DNA of 64,000 bases, taken from contig CAUWAG010000003.1 in the NCBI GenBank assembly GCA_963556695.1, positions 2,914,001-2,978,000 of the forward strand. The letters run 5' to 3'. The translations under genes were made by a program, and so were the position numbers. Below, in pieces: positions 11,723 to 22,428 of this stretch. This stretch comes from Anthostomella pinea (taxonomy: Eukaryota > Ascomycota > Sordariomycetes > Xylariales > Xylariaceae). A model generated the notes under the pieces. It was not told the origin of the DNA. It saw only the letters and a program-made list of their open reading frames with translations, and did not search any database. The first letter of the stretch is position 1. Each line of letters opens with the position of its first letter.

Positions 11723-12043
11723 ATGCGGATCTTCGACGAGACCAGCACAAGCGATGAGGCACTTCCTGTTGACGAACCTGCTAATGCGGGAGCGCGGCCT
11801 CATAGCGGCGGCGGTGCATCCGGTTACATCTTCGACACGGGGCTAGGCACGCATCTCAACGTAAGCACTGGCGACCCCGGCAAGATGTTCACCGGGCTCG
11901 AGAAGGTCACGCTGCGGAACGCGAGTCGCGCATGGTACCGGAAGGGGCCGTCGACGACGCTCGTGACGGCGCTGGTCCCGGACATGGAGGATCCGCAGCC
12001 CGCATACCTGGTGGACTGCAGCTCCGAAGAGCCGTACGAGTAG
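11723..12043 (+). CDS. small hypothetical protein
   Basis: A 106-aa single-exon frame starting at an ATG in a fair context (ttaccATGC). It is acidic and Gly/Ser-rich in the first third, then has the more structured text YIFDTGLGTHLNVS, and ends in EEPYE. No signal peptide, helix or known motif. It sits head-to-head with the hydrolase. Coding is plausible from composition and the clean stop, but unproven. Confidence 0.4.
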   Translation: MRIFDETSTSDEALPVDEPANAGARPHSGGGASGYIFDTGLGTHLNVSTGDPGKMFTGLEKVTLRNASRAWYRKGPSTTLVTALVPDMEDPQPAYLVDCSSEEPYE

Positions 12044-13149
12044 GCGATAGACGGAGAAAGAAGACAAACTGTGGCAGCTCAGTGAGGAGCTGGTTGGGGT
12101 CCTGATCACTGTATGTATCTGATAGACCAATAAATTCCGCCCGCAAGTAACGCTCTGAATGCAATCGCTTGTCTTGGTGTATCGCGTCACGGATGACCTA
12201 GCTCAGGTGAAAGCAAAAACAATTCCATGATTCTAGGAAGATGCCTACCAGTGCGATGAAGCCGACTCGATTCTGGCTCAATGCGCTCAACCACAAGCGG
12301 CAGTCTTGCGGAGAAGGAATTGGAAGGTACTGATACGATCCAAGCATTTTGGGCGTGTGGTTTCACGGAAAAGCAATTGGTTACAGAGTGAAGTAGTGAA
12401 GGTCAACTGGTATTTCTTCGAGGTCAAGAAGTGTTGAAAAAGGTACTGGAGGTGGGAGGTGCTGCTTAGTAACACCAGGAATGCCCCACCAACAAATTGG
12501 AAGGCGTCCCCGACAGCTGAGAGCTCCAGCGTGTGGCTGCCACGACGTAATCGTTCGTACCTTCAAATGTTCTAGCTTGAGATCCCATCTTTGCTTTTCT
12601 CTTCAGCACGGTTCAGCCTTCGACAACCACCATCAAACCACCACTCCCGTCAAGAGTGCGGCTTGACAAAGTGCCGAAGCCAACAACGTACCAGCTGGTC
12701 CGTCCCTCTTTCCAGCGAGAACCGAATCGAGATCGCCACTCCATCTGCGCCGGCTATCCATCGGCGTCCCCGTTCACCGGTTGCTGCCACCTGCGAATGC
12801 CACGACAACCGACGCCAGATCGATTTCCAACACCACGACGACCCTAATACAACTTTGAATCCCTTTCGAGCCTCATTTGCTCATCGCAACATTAATCACA
12901 GAGCTCGGCTCGTTGATCCTGACTTCAGCAAACTCGACTGGGTTAAAGGGTCGGGGTCGGTAGCAACGTTACCTGTGGCCCCTACTGGCATTTAAGGTAC
13001 GTAGGCGACACGACTACACATATATCCCGACATATATCTGCATCCGGTCTATCTCCCAGGCTTCCCTACGGTGCTTGATATGGCTTCCCAAGCCAATTCT
13101 AGTCGTGGGCAACCAAAACGGTCGCCCATGAGATTCATATCCGTCGATA
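12044..13149. other. intergenic and 5' leader of the RMD1-like gene
   Basis: About 1.1 kb. A possible 5'-leader intron lies at 12997-13059 (GTACGT donor, tcccag acceptor). In-frame ATGs at 13071 and 13083 precede the chosen start but in another frame. No separate gene is supported. Confidence 0.35.
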
Positions 13150-14885
13150 ATGTCCTACAATATGCTTCGGAAATTCCTTCTGGCCAGCCTCGTGTCCCCC
13201 CCCCCACGAGGGTCACGCACCATCACTGGCGTTCGACGAGCGAGCGGAGGAGGCCTACCAAACCTGGCTTCGCGGACCGGACAACATAATATGCCCTCTC
13301 GGACCACACGGATCAGCGAGAAACTGGTCCTGCTCCCAGAGACGGTTGACGAGATTGAGGATGAGGAGACGGAAGGAATCATTCGAGAAGATGAATCGAG
13401 ACCGCTGAAGGATGAGGAGCTGGATGTACTGCGGAAAAGAGGCGGTCTTCGGGGAAAGAGCTATGCCGAACGACTGCCCAAGTTTGAGAGAGCCGAGAAA
13501 CTCTCCAGGCTTAGTGCCTACTGCACAGCGCAATCCTACAAGATGAAGTCGACGTCCGAGTTCCTACGCAAGAAGCACGACGCCAAGACCAAGCTCTACG
13601 ATGACTGTCTCTACACCGTCTACCATACACCACTACTTTCTGGCGTCGACGGCTATCGCGTCCGGAGTCGGCCAATACTGAAGACACCTGGCACAGGCAA
13701 GACCGTGCTCGATCTCGAGATTGAGAGGAGCGAACAGAGCGACGAACACATGGGATACTACCATGACTACGAACACGGAGAGCATGGGGAGAGTCCGAAC
13801 AGCGAGAACGGTAGTCCTCGTCGTGGACCAGACGACGGCGGACGCGACACCACAACCGATCGCCAGGATGATCACCATGCTGCAAGTCCAGTTAACAGGT
13901 TTGTGCCGGATGCTAAACAATATGCTGAAATGTTCGTCTTTTCATACGGCGTCGTCGTCTTCTGGAACTTTACCGAGCAGCAGGAGAAGGCTATTTTGGC
14001 TGATATCACCTTTGCCGAGAACGAAACAGGGGTGTCGCTGGTCACACGCCCCCTCGACCAGAGCGACTTTGAGACGGAAGAGTTTCACTTTGAATATAAC
14101 GGGGACGTCAAGCGACCTCGGATATTCAACGACATGATCACGCTGCTGCCGCGGTCCGATCACATGGTGCGGCTGACCATTAGTCACGCCATCGCACAGA
14201 GTACGAAGCTCTGCTTCTTCGAGGAGCGCATGTCGGAAACCATGCTGAACGCACAGCACGTGCCGAAGCGACTGGCTTTAACGGGCGAATTGAGCATGAC
14301 GAGGACCGAGATCGTCAAGATTCTGGGACGCCTGTTCAAGAGCCGTGTCGAGATCAACCTCTGTAAGCGGCAATTGTCCTATTGGCCCTGCTTGATGATA
14401 GCTAACAGTTTCCGTGTCCAGCATCGAACATCCTCGACGTGCCCAATTTCTTCTGGGACTCGGAGCCCACATTGCATCCGCTCTATGTCGCCATCCGAGA
14501 CTACTTGGAAATTGATCCGCGCACCAAGGTGCTTAACGAACGATGCCGCGTGTTCCTGGACCTTGCAGAGATCCTGTCGGACTCGGTGGCCGACTCCAAG
14601 ATGAGTTACATTACGTGGATCATTATTGTCCTGATCATCATCAGTATTCTTGTCACAGTTACCGAGGTCGCACTACGCTTCGGCATTCTCTCGAAAGAGA
14701 AAGGGCGAGGCAACAGCCACGGCGATGTTCCCGCGCCTGGAGTTCTTGGTGGATACGGCCCTGTTACCGCAGGATCGAATTTCACATTAGACGAGTTGCG
14801 TTCGTGGGGTGCGAGCTTGAGTGAGCAGGAGCGCAGAGCCGTATGTGGTGCGGATTATGTTGGCACCACATTTGCGGGCATTTGA
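13150..14885 (+). CDS. RMD1/DUF155 family membrane protein
   Basis: Exons 13150-14362 and 14422-14885 (59-nt intron, gtaagc donor, GCTAAC branch) encode 558 aa. The family (yeast Rmd1/Rmd8, RMND1) is recognised by SEKLVLLPE near the N-terminus, the DUF155 core starting around FVFSYGVVVFWNF, LPKRLA-like text, FWDSEPTLHPLY, and a C-terminal helix (WIIIVLIIISILVTVTEVAL). It is probably membrane-anchored; yeast members affect meiotic nuclear division. The start is uncertain: a run of ten C at 13196-13205 lies where two frames both look coding, and a one-base indel there would connect to the upstream ATG at 13083. Confidence 0.85.
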
Positions 14886-15544
14886 TTTTGGGCTTCCGAA
14901 TCAATCTTAGAGAACCGCATGGTGGGTTTGGCGCGAGCAAATGGGATTCTTATACCCTTCATCATAGCACAAGGCGTACGGTTCGTGGTAGTCATCGGTG
15001 ACTGCAGCATAAATAGACATAGTTGAGATACTTCATAATATGATTTCCGTACAGCTTCCAGGCCACAAGACGTGAGAGAAGCAGACCTTCTGGGTCTCAA
15101 AGACAACTGGTATAGAACCTACCTCCCAGGCAGAGGACTCTCACACACCTCCTGTCTGGCGTTTTCTACCAGACAGACCCAGTCAATGGAAATCGGACTC
15201 GTATCGCCGTAACCCTTTCCTTCCCAATCACGCACAGATAAGTATCTCCCATGTCAAGGCCATTGACCAGCCGACGTCGCTCCAGTATAGAAAGAAAGAT
15301 TGACCACGATACGAGCACCCCATAGCCGAGTCGGAGGACCAATGTCAATCAAGCTCGAACCGCACCGCAGACCTTGTAGACTGACGGACGGTGTGGAGTT
15401 GAGGACTCAGAACCGGCTGAGACGAGTATTGCTTTCCTGGTCGAGCGGGACGACAGCAGTGATGATGGGATGATAGGTACAGCTATCTTCGCCCGTATGC
15501 AGGGTCTGGTTGACTGGCTTGGAAGAAGATATGGGGTGGCCATG
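14886..15544. other. intergenic, no gene seen
   Basis: 3' flank of the RMD1-like gene up to the Tc1/mariner element. No coding frame of note. Confidence 0.35.
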
Positions 15545-15546
15545 TA

Positions 15547-16372
15547 CACTATGTGGACAATATTATGCGTACACCGCCGATCCTCCACCAATCCACCCAT
15601 CACCACCCTCACCTTCAACAATTCCTAATAAATCGAATATGAGGTCATTCAGAGCGCGAATTAGATCAAAATAATTGTTGATTTTTGCTCTTAATACTTG
15701 TTATACCAATCCTGTATGCGACGCATTGTTGCGAGCCTGCGCGGGATCGACTTCATCAGCCTCTCAATCAAGCGCTGATCGATCTCTGCCCATGGGCGCT
15801 CAATTATCTCCTTCGCGTATGCCTCGTTGCTCAAATTGTCCTTTAGATCGTGAAATTGAGGCTTTACTTCTTATATCTTGCGCTTTAGAGCGTTCTAAAC
15901 GTGCTCGATCAGGTTCAAATCAGGCGAGTGAGGCTGCCACTCGATGGTCCAGATACCGTGCTCCTCCAGCCATCTCTTACACGCGTTTGAATTATGAATA
16001 GGGGCATTGTCTTGCATATAAGGGTCCCCAGGCTCATAAAAAGGCAGTAATCCTTCTTTTAGAGCCTTTAAATATGACTTGATATTCATTCTGTCGCAAG
16101 GAGAGTCCGGATCGCCTTCCATCATTACCAGCTTGCCCTTGCCACCTTTGCCGCCATGTAGCCAAATCATACCCCAAATCATGATAGAGATTTTGGCCTT
16201 AACTTGTTCCCGCAGGTTCACAAGGTCGTTTTGGTACCTTTTGGATGAGAGGCAGATGACCCAGGAGCCTGGAGAATCGGGCAAAGTCTTTAGCGTACAC
16301 TCATCTGAATGGAGGGTGTTTAAAAGGACCTGTAGGGATCGGCGGTGTACGCATAATATTGTCCACATAGTG
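15547..16372 (-). mobile_element. Tc1/mariner DNA transposon, internally deleted and inactivated
   Basis: Perfect 42-bp inverted repeats lie at 15542-15583 and 16336-16377. TA dinucleotides at 15545-15546 and 16373-16374 fit Tc1/mariner target duplication, putting the element at 15547-16372 (826 bp). Inside, on the minus strand, is the C-terminal half of a DDE transposase, including MQDNAPIHNSNACKRWLEEH and SPDLNLIEHV. The frame is broken by a TAG directly after that motif, where the family has Trp, and by a TAA a few codons on; both are G:C to A:T changes. The N-terminal DNA-binding part is missing. Confidence 0.85.
15691..16335 (-). pseudogene. Tc1/mariner DDE transposase remnant
   Basis: The remnant runs minus-strand from the right inverted repeat to a TAA at 15691-15693. 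It retains the last catalytic region (QDNAPIH and the SPDLN motif) and a basic C-terminus ending NKY. Two nonsense codons and loss of the first part make it non-functional, so any movement would need transposase in trans. Confidence 0.8.
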
Positions 16373-16388
16373 TACATCAATAATTGAT

Positions 16389-16735
16389 ACATTGAGCTCG
16401 TTTTCAAAGGCTATATACGGTCTTATGCACAAGGTCACTTTGGTTAATTCCCGGGTCCGCGAGCTAGAGGAGGCCAATCACTTACTAAATAAACACTGGA
16501 GAACAAAAAACAGACGTCTGATAAAAAAAGGAATACTTTCTGTTAAAAATACGACAGGTTTTCAGGCTATAAAGGATATTACTGAGCTGGTAAGATAAAA
16601 AATGAGTGAAGGTAATCGTTATCCAAAGAGGACGGCAGCGCCTGAGAAACGGTGTGGCGTTTGCGGCAATACTGGCCAATATGCACAAACTTGTACAATA
16701 GAGATAGAAGCCTCTGAGGAAGACGAATCTGATTG
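16389..16735 (+). pseudogene. C-terminal remnant of a pogo/Fot1-type transposase
   Basis: A frame begins near SSFSKAIYGLMHKV and continues through a basic helix (RVRELEEANHLLNKH), a TAA stop at 16596-16598, and then the same frame resumes with CGVCGNTGQYAQTC and an acidic end EASEEDESD. A terminal zinc-knuckle-like CxxC...C followed by an acidic tail is typical of fungal pogo-like transposases. No catalytic part is present. Confidence 0.6.
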
Positions 16736-17900
16736 ATTGAATTGAATTGAATGCGTTGTGGTGAAATTATTTAACATTGCAGTTAGAGAGTTCATGACAA
16801 GTGCCAACTCGCTTATGATGCCAACTCGCTTGTCAGCTACGTTAAAATTATTATTAAATGTTAATTTTTAAAGCTCCTAGTTTAAATAAGCTTTTTAAAG
16901 CCTTAATTTGTATATATATATATATATATCTATTAAATCTAGTAATAGCTTTAATATATATTTGTTAAGTGGTTCGTACGTACCTAATAACAATTGGGCG
17001 TTGTATAATAACCTAGTAAGTAAATGTTTAAATAACGGTTCACTAAAGCTTTCAGCTAGTTATTTAAATAATAATTTGTTGTATATTAACTATTATCTTA
17101 ATACGAATAAAAAACTACACCGATTTCTATTTATTCTTTGTTTTAACCCTTATGTAACTTTATATATCATAATATTTCCGATTGCGATTTAATAATCAGG
17201 CTTAATCTATATATATATATATAATAGCTAGTTAATAAATTAATATTTGATTATTAAAGATGACTTTGTATAATAAAGGCGTCGCTTTTACGCGTAAAGG
17301 TAAGTTTTACATTAAAGATTCTACCGCTTTAAAACATGAAAATAACGCCTTTTTCAAAAAAGTTTTAAAAATAGAAAATATAACAACGGGTTATATTATA
17401 AGTGGCGCGTTTGATCAAACGACTATTATGATAAATAGTAAAGCTAATAACTCTTTTAAAGCTGACGATTTTGAAGTTAACGATAAATACGTTGAAGAAA
17501 AGAATAGCTTTTTTTCTTTTTTCAATAATACGGCCTTAAATAGCAACCATTAAAAAAGCATTACTTAGAAAAACCAAGCAATTAGTAATTTTAATCAGCT
17601 ACTTTTACCGGAATATTAAAGAGAATTAGATAAGGAAATTCATTTAAGCTTATTCAATTAAAATAACTGGGAGTTAATAATAAAACATATGGCGCTATTA
17701 ACGAAAAACCGGCGCGTTTTAAATAAGGCTTACGAGATAATAATAAAATAATGGGCTGTTTTATATTTATTTATAAAGCTAGCAGTAAAGAATAAAAGAG
17801 AATATGAAAAAAATACTTATCGGATATATTATTATAAAAGTAAATATCTTTTTAATACGTTTCAAAATTTAACAACCTAGTAGCTTATAATAACGAAGTC
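16736..17900. repeat. AT-rich RIP-like DNA, first segment
   Basis: Extremely A/T-rich, TpA-rich DNA with stop codons in nearly all frames, the appearance of RIP-mutated repeats. It includes (TA)n runs near 16911-16930 and 17206-17223. One 97-codon open frame (17260-17553, starts MTLYNKGVAF) survives but is strongly A-biased and unrecognisable. Confidence 0.6.
16935..17200 (+). repeat. RIP-diverged repeat, copy A
   Basis: Aligns by eye with 19985-20240 in the same orientation. A shared landmark is ataataacctagtaagtaaa and the flanking pattern gttcgta..tac. Differences are mostly transitions, as expected for RIP. Confidence 0.5.
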
Positions 17901-18104
17901 TGTTGGATCCATGCGATTCCAGACTGCAAACCATCTATACCAGGACCCATATGTATGATTAGATAAGATAAGATAGTGGATTGAGAGGGCACTTGGCCAG
18001 ACCTTCGAGTCCAGCTAGATTCCTCTCAATCCAACCATCAGCAACATCATGACCTTGACACCATACTCGAGTATTATGATTAATCGTTCAAGCCTGTTCC
18101 AACA
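17901..18104 (+). repeat. solo LTR with exact target duplication AAGTC
   Basis: 204 bp starting TGTTGGATCC and ending TTCCAACA, flanked by AAGTC at 17896-17900 and 18105-18109. Its base composition is normal compared with the surrounding AT-rich DNA. Termini suggest a copia-type family. A lone LTR with intact duplication implies insertion followed by LTR-LTR recombination. Confidence 0.85.
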
Positions 18105-18214
18105 AAGTCGGTAATATTATTATGAGGTTTTAACGGCGCGCCTTGTTTTAATAAAAAAGCGAAAAATTGAATGCAATGTTTAAATTCGTTCGTATTTTAT
18201 TCATTAAGAATAAC

Positions 18215-18426
18215 TGTCACGGCGAGCGTACTTAGGAGCTGGGACATGGCCGGCAGCAAGCAACTATTACTCTATTGACGAGAATATCAAGACTAGAGAG
18301 GAAAGGAAGAGAGAGAGAGATAGGTACAGCGGGAGGTTGCCCCTTTAAGGGGATCCTCTGGTCAGATTCTTCCCTTATTGGGAAGGATTGGCTTGTCATG
18401 TGGGAAGGTCTGTGCAGGCCGTCACA
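18215..18426 (+). repeat. probable solo LTR
   Basis: A GC-balanced island that starts TGTCACGGCGAGCG and ends GGCCGTCACA inside AT-rich DNA. It contains a GA-rich tract. The flanks (ataac and atttt) do not match, so either the duplication has decayed or the boundaries differ. Confidence 0.6.
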
Positions 18427-18553
18427 ATTTTATTAAAAAGGTATAACGTTTTTAATACTTAAACATAAACTAACACCGATAATTTTTATAAAAATGTCAA
18501 AGCTAAAGTAAAGGTAAAGAAATTAAAGCACTTATTAAAAGAACTAATAAAAG

Positions 18554-18726
18554 TGTCACAGAACCAGGTGCTGACCACCATACCAACAGTCTGCTTCCCC
18601 CACAAAAGGAGGTGGAATACCAAGCTAACAGCTGGTATTCTATGGTGATAGATGTATCTGACGTCTGATTGCTGGGCTCTAGGCTCACCACTTCGGGCTA
18701 CCGTACCGTATGACCAGAACGTCACA
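18554..18726 (+). repeat. solo LTR with exact target duplication AAAAG
   Basis: 173 bp starting TGTCACAGAACC and ending GAACGTCACA, flanked on both sides by AAAAG (18549-18553, 18727-18731). GC-balanced in AT-rich surroundings. Confidence 0.8.
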
Positions 18727-19547
18727 AAAAGCTTAAAACTTAATATTAATAACTAACGGCATTAACTAATTAGAAAAAGTTAAAGTCTTGAATTTTGCTA
18801 GCTTAACAATAAAAAAAGGTTACTAAAGTGAAAACAAAACTTATTAAAAACATAATATATAACATAAAGAGGTAAATTAACTAAGAAATTAATATTGAAA
18901 GGTTTATATAAAAAAACTCTTTCATTTTTACGATAAATATTATTATTATCAATTATTATAATAATTTAAAAATAACCATATCATAATAAGAAATATTATA
19001 TTAAAGCAAAGCCTTTGTCTTACTTAATTTAATTTATGAACTATATCTACCCTATTCTTTAAACTATTACATACTTCTTTTATATAAACCTTAACTCATT
19101 TAATATAAAATGTTTTTAAACCTCATTATAGCTTTTAGATAATTAAATTAAATATTTTTCTTTATATTTAAACGTTAAAATTTATTTATGTATGTAAAAT
19201 GCCTTTTTCGCTAAAAGTAAGGGTTGATTACACTATCATTTTGATATGATTTATTAAAAAATACTACGAGTTTTAACAAATAAAAACGCAAGTAAATAAA
19301 TAACAGATTGATAATACATCTGAGCTCAATAAATAAACGTCAAATATGAAAACGCCTTTATATCGTAATAATAATATAGTTATATATAAGATTAAATAAT
19401 AATAATATAAAAGTATAAAGGCATTTTCGTTTTATAACGACGTATATAACAAGTAACGATAATATTAATTTTATAGACGAAAGCTTTCAAACGACGAAAT
19501 ATATAAGAAAGTACGAACGAAAGCCTTTTAATGATAAAGGTAGATAA

Positions 19548-19742
19548 TATCACGGTGCATGCGGCGTTGTGGTGGAATCTGGTATTGTATTCCCAAAATA
19601 ACAAGGTGAGGAACGAAAGGAATCCAGGCGTGCGTGCACCCGAATGGCTGCAGCACATATGATGGTGTCCTTCCTTATCTAATCTACACGTGACCTGATG
19701 ACTCAGTATCCAACCAGGTGGATACAGTTGTACACCGTCACA
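19548..19742 (+). repeat. probable solo LTR with near-matching flanks
   Basis: 195 bp starting TATCACGG (expected TGTCACGG, one G-to-A change) and ending ACCGTCACA. The flanks gataa and gatat match at 4 of 5 bases. A GC-balanced island in AT-rich DNA. Confidence 0.6.
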
Positions 19743-19984
19743 GATATATTATAAATATGAAAGCATTAAATTTTTGAAGAGTTTAAATATAGCTATAAAT
19801 ACTGTGTTTAAAAAGAAAATACATTTTAATTTAATTAAAAACAACGTAGATACTTCAGCAAAAAGCAGCTCACAGTCTACCTATTTAAATACTAATACTA
19901 CTGATAAGTTCTAATTGTTATTTGTTTTCTGAGCTATTTAAAGCTTGATTAAGCATTATATACCTCGTTAAAAAGCGCATTAAA

Positions 19985-20240
19985 TATCGTAGTAGCATTA
20001 ATATATAGGCTTTAAATAGTTCGTAGGTACGTAATGATACTCGGGCGTTATATAATAACCTAGTAAGTAAATATTTAAATAACAATTAATTAAGTTTTTA
20101 ACTATTTGTTTAAATAAGAATTTATCTTATACAATTTATTAACTTAAAATAAATAAAAAACGATTTCAATTTTAATTTATTCCTTATCTCAACCTTTATA
20201 TAACATTTCATAATATTGAAATAAGGTTTAACCCTAAACC
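19985..20240 (+). repeat. RIP-diverged repeat, copy B
   Basis: Direct-repeat partner of 16935-17200, sharing ordered blocks through the ataaaaaac..tt segment and the downstream ttatgtaac/ttatataac block. Confidence 0.5.
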
Positions 20241-20338
20241 TAAAATTTATATTAAGTTTTTAAAAATGAAAACGGTCAAAATTAAAGAAAGTTTTGAAAT
20301 GAATTCAAAGTTTAATTAAATACAAACATGCTGACTTT

Positions 20339-20550
20339 TATGATGGTCTGACCTCCCATCAGGTCTGACACCCCATCTGCAGTGGTCAGTGCGCTGCATC
20401 AGGTGACCTGGCGCACAGGACGTGTTGCTTTAACTGCTACTAGATTAGCTGGTGGGCAAGATCCTTATTTCCCTCTTCACTGAGAGATTCTTACACATAC
20501 GTAGTGAAAGCAGGACTGTTACGTCCACTCCATATTTACGCTTCGTGACA
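20339..20550 (-). repeat. solo LTR (minus) with exact target duplication ACTTT
   Basis: Read on the minus strand it starts TGTCACGAAGCGTAAATA and shares blocks such as GTGTAAGAATCTCT and GCGCCAGGTCA with the LTR at 21346-21600, so they are one family. ACTTT flanks both ends (20334-20338, 20551-20555). The 3' terminus carries two transitions (TATGATGG for TGTGACGG on the plus strand). Confidence 0.85.
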
Positions 20551-21244
20551 ACTTTAAAAAGTTTAGCAAAAAGAACAACGATATTATATTCAATTAATAT
20601 ATATAGCCATATTTTAATATTAAATTATTAAATAACATGTTATAAAAAGGGTTAAACAGAATATTAATCAATTAGTAATATACTTTTATAAAATCTTTAT
20701 AATATGTGAAGCTTATTTTAATCAAAAAGCTTTGTAATCAAGTTAATTAAAAGCCGTTATCTAATTGAGATAAGTTTAATTTAATTTAAGAAATAATAAA
20801 ATAAATAACAATAAAGCTACCAAGTTTGAAGAGTTTATATTATTCATCATATAAATATATCGAGCTTATAATTTATAAACTTATTCATAATAAAATGTTT
20901 AGTATTATTAAAAATAGGTAAATAATGTAAACCATTTTTTTTATAAATCATTACTTACGTTTAAATATATAATAAATTAATTTCAAATTATTTATATATT
21001 TGAAAACTATACAAATTTTCACCGTTTTACGAGTAAATAGGTTTAGTAATATTCTCATGTATTAAGAAAATTATTATCTAAACTATAATAATTTTAAAAG
21101 GGTTTTTTGTTAATAATAATATTTATCAGGTTATAACTTTAAAAATAATTGAATTAATAGCAAGTTACTATTTATTTTGAAGTAGCATTATTTATCAGTT
21201 ATATTAACTTTTTAATTACTTAATATCTGTTAGAATTCATATGC

Positions 21245-21720
21245 GGAAATATTGGTCCATTCGTTCGTCGTTCTGTATCTACTTTGGTACGGACGAATTC
21301 ACACCTAAATACAGGTGTAACGCGCCTGCCTGCTGTAGCGCTAGATGTCACGAAGCGTAAATAGGATGAGGACATAAAAGTCCTGATTGCACTACCTACG
21401 TGTAAGAATCTCTTGGTGGGGAGGGAAAGAAGGATCTGACCCGCCAGCCAATTCTGGTGGGATTAATGATCCTTCCATCCGCCCCACTATTACCTAGCCT
21501 AGTACAGTTGTGGCCACACGTCTTGTGCGCCAGGTCATGTGATGCTGCGCACAGGCCACCCTGATGGGTTGACAGACTTCCAGGAGGTCAGACCGTCACA
21601 CTAGAGCTGTGGTGCAACGTCGCTAGTCGACCGTTCCCAGGGCGCTCGGACCACCCCAGCCCACCTGGTCCGTGCGCGGACCACCTGCAGCCACACCACC
21701 TGCACCACTCCATCCAACAA
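21245..21720 (+). repeat. older repeat interrupted by the CTAGA solo LTR
   Basis: The non-AT-rich DNA on either side of the LTR (21245-21340 and 21606-21720) resembles 47607-47850. Both contain CACCTAAATACAGGTGT, start near TGYGGAAA, and have a matching downstream order. So the LTR appears to have landed inside a pre-existing repeat copy. The exact ends are unclear. Confidence 0.4.
21346..21600 (+). repeat. solo LTR with exact target duplication CTAGA
   Basis: 255 bp starting TGTCACGAAGCGTAAATA and ending GACCGTCACA, flanked by CTAGA at 21341-21345 and 21601-21605. Same family as 20339-20550, 61111-61356 and the fragment at 47385-47543. Confidence 0.9.
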
Positions 21721-22428
21721 TATCACAATTATTAAACCAATTTACAACTATTAATATTAAAGTAATAATTTATTATAAATCTACAATATTTACGCTAATA
21801 TTAACTTACGATAGCTTTATCGTTAAATTAGTTGCTAAGGCTATAAGGGTACTCGTAGATTAAGTTAGTATAGATATCTACGTCTATATCAATCTACCGT
21901 GAATATCCGTTAAGTTGTTCGGGACCTTGATTATGCACTCCGTACATGAACATGCACTCCCTGCCATGTCATCATGGTGGTCGTATTTTCGTTATGATCA
22001 TCTCGTATAGGTACATAGACGCAGAACGCTGCTGTCTGCGTCGTTGCCAGAAAGATGCATAGCCACGATGGCCCTTCGTCCAACGACAGTTTTATGAGAG
22101 GATATCATTCCTTTTCAGAGCCAGAATATAAAATCAAGCACACAGATAGCTTTTTGAATCCCGGTAGCCATACCGTCCCCCGGCTGATGTATGCAAGGCG
22201 CTATCATATGCTACAAATGAGCTCGCTTTTGTTCAGAAGTCAAGGGAATATGCAAGGTGGGCTGGTCGACAGCGTGGGTTATGTCACAAAGGGAAGACAG
22301 GGATGGGATGTCTCTTCACCGTGAAACTAGAACGAGCAACTCGGGTCTGTTCCTCTCGAGGCCAGATGGCTCCACGAGAGATGGCTCAGCAAGAGATCCC
22401 TCTTAGCTCCCAAAAACGTTTGTCATCT
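21721..22428. other. transition from AT-rich block to ordinary DNA, no gene seen
   Basis: The first 180 bp are AT-rich like the block to the left; base composition then returns to normal. It is the 3' flank of the large minus-strand gene. No recognisable coding frame. Confidence 0.35.

Noticed and set aside
18300..18330. GA-rich tract considered as a satellite or regulatory site
   Set aside because: It is an internal part of the LTR-like island at 18215-18426 and too short to call separately.
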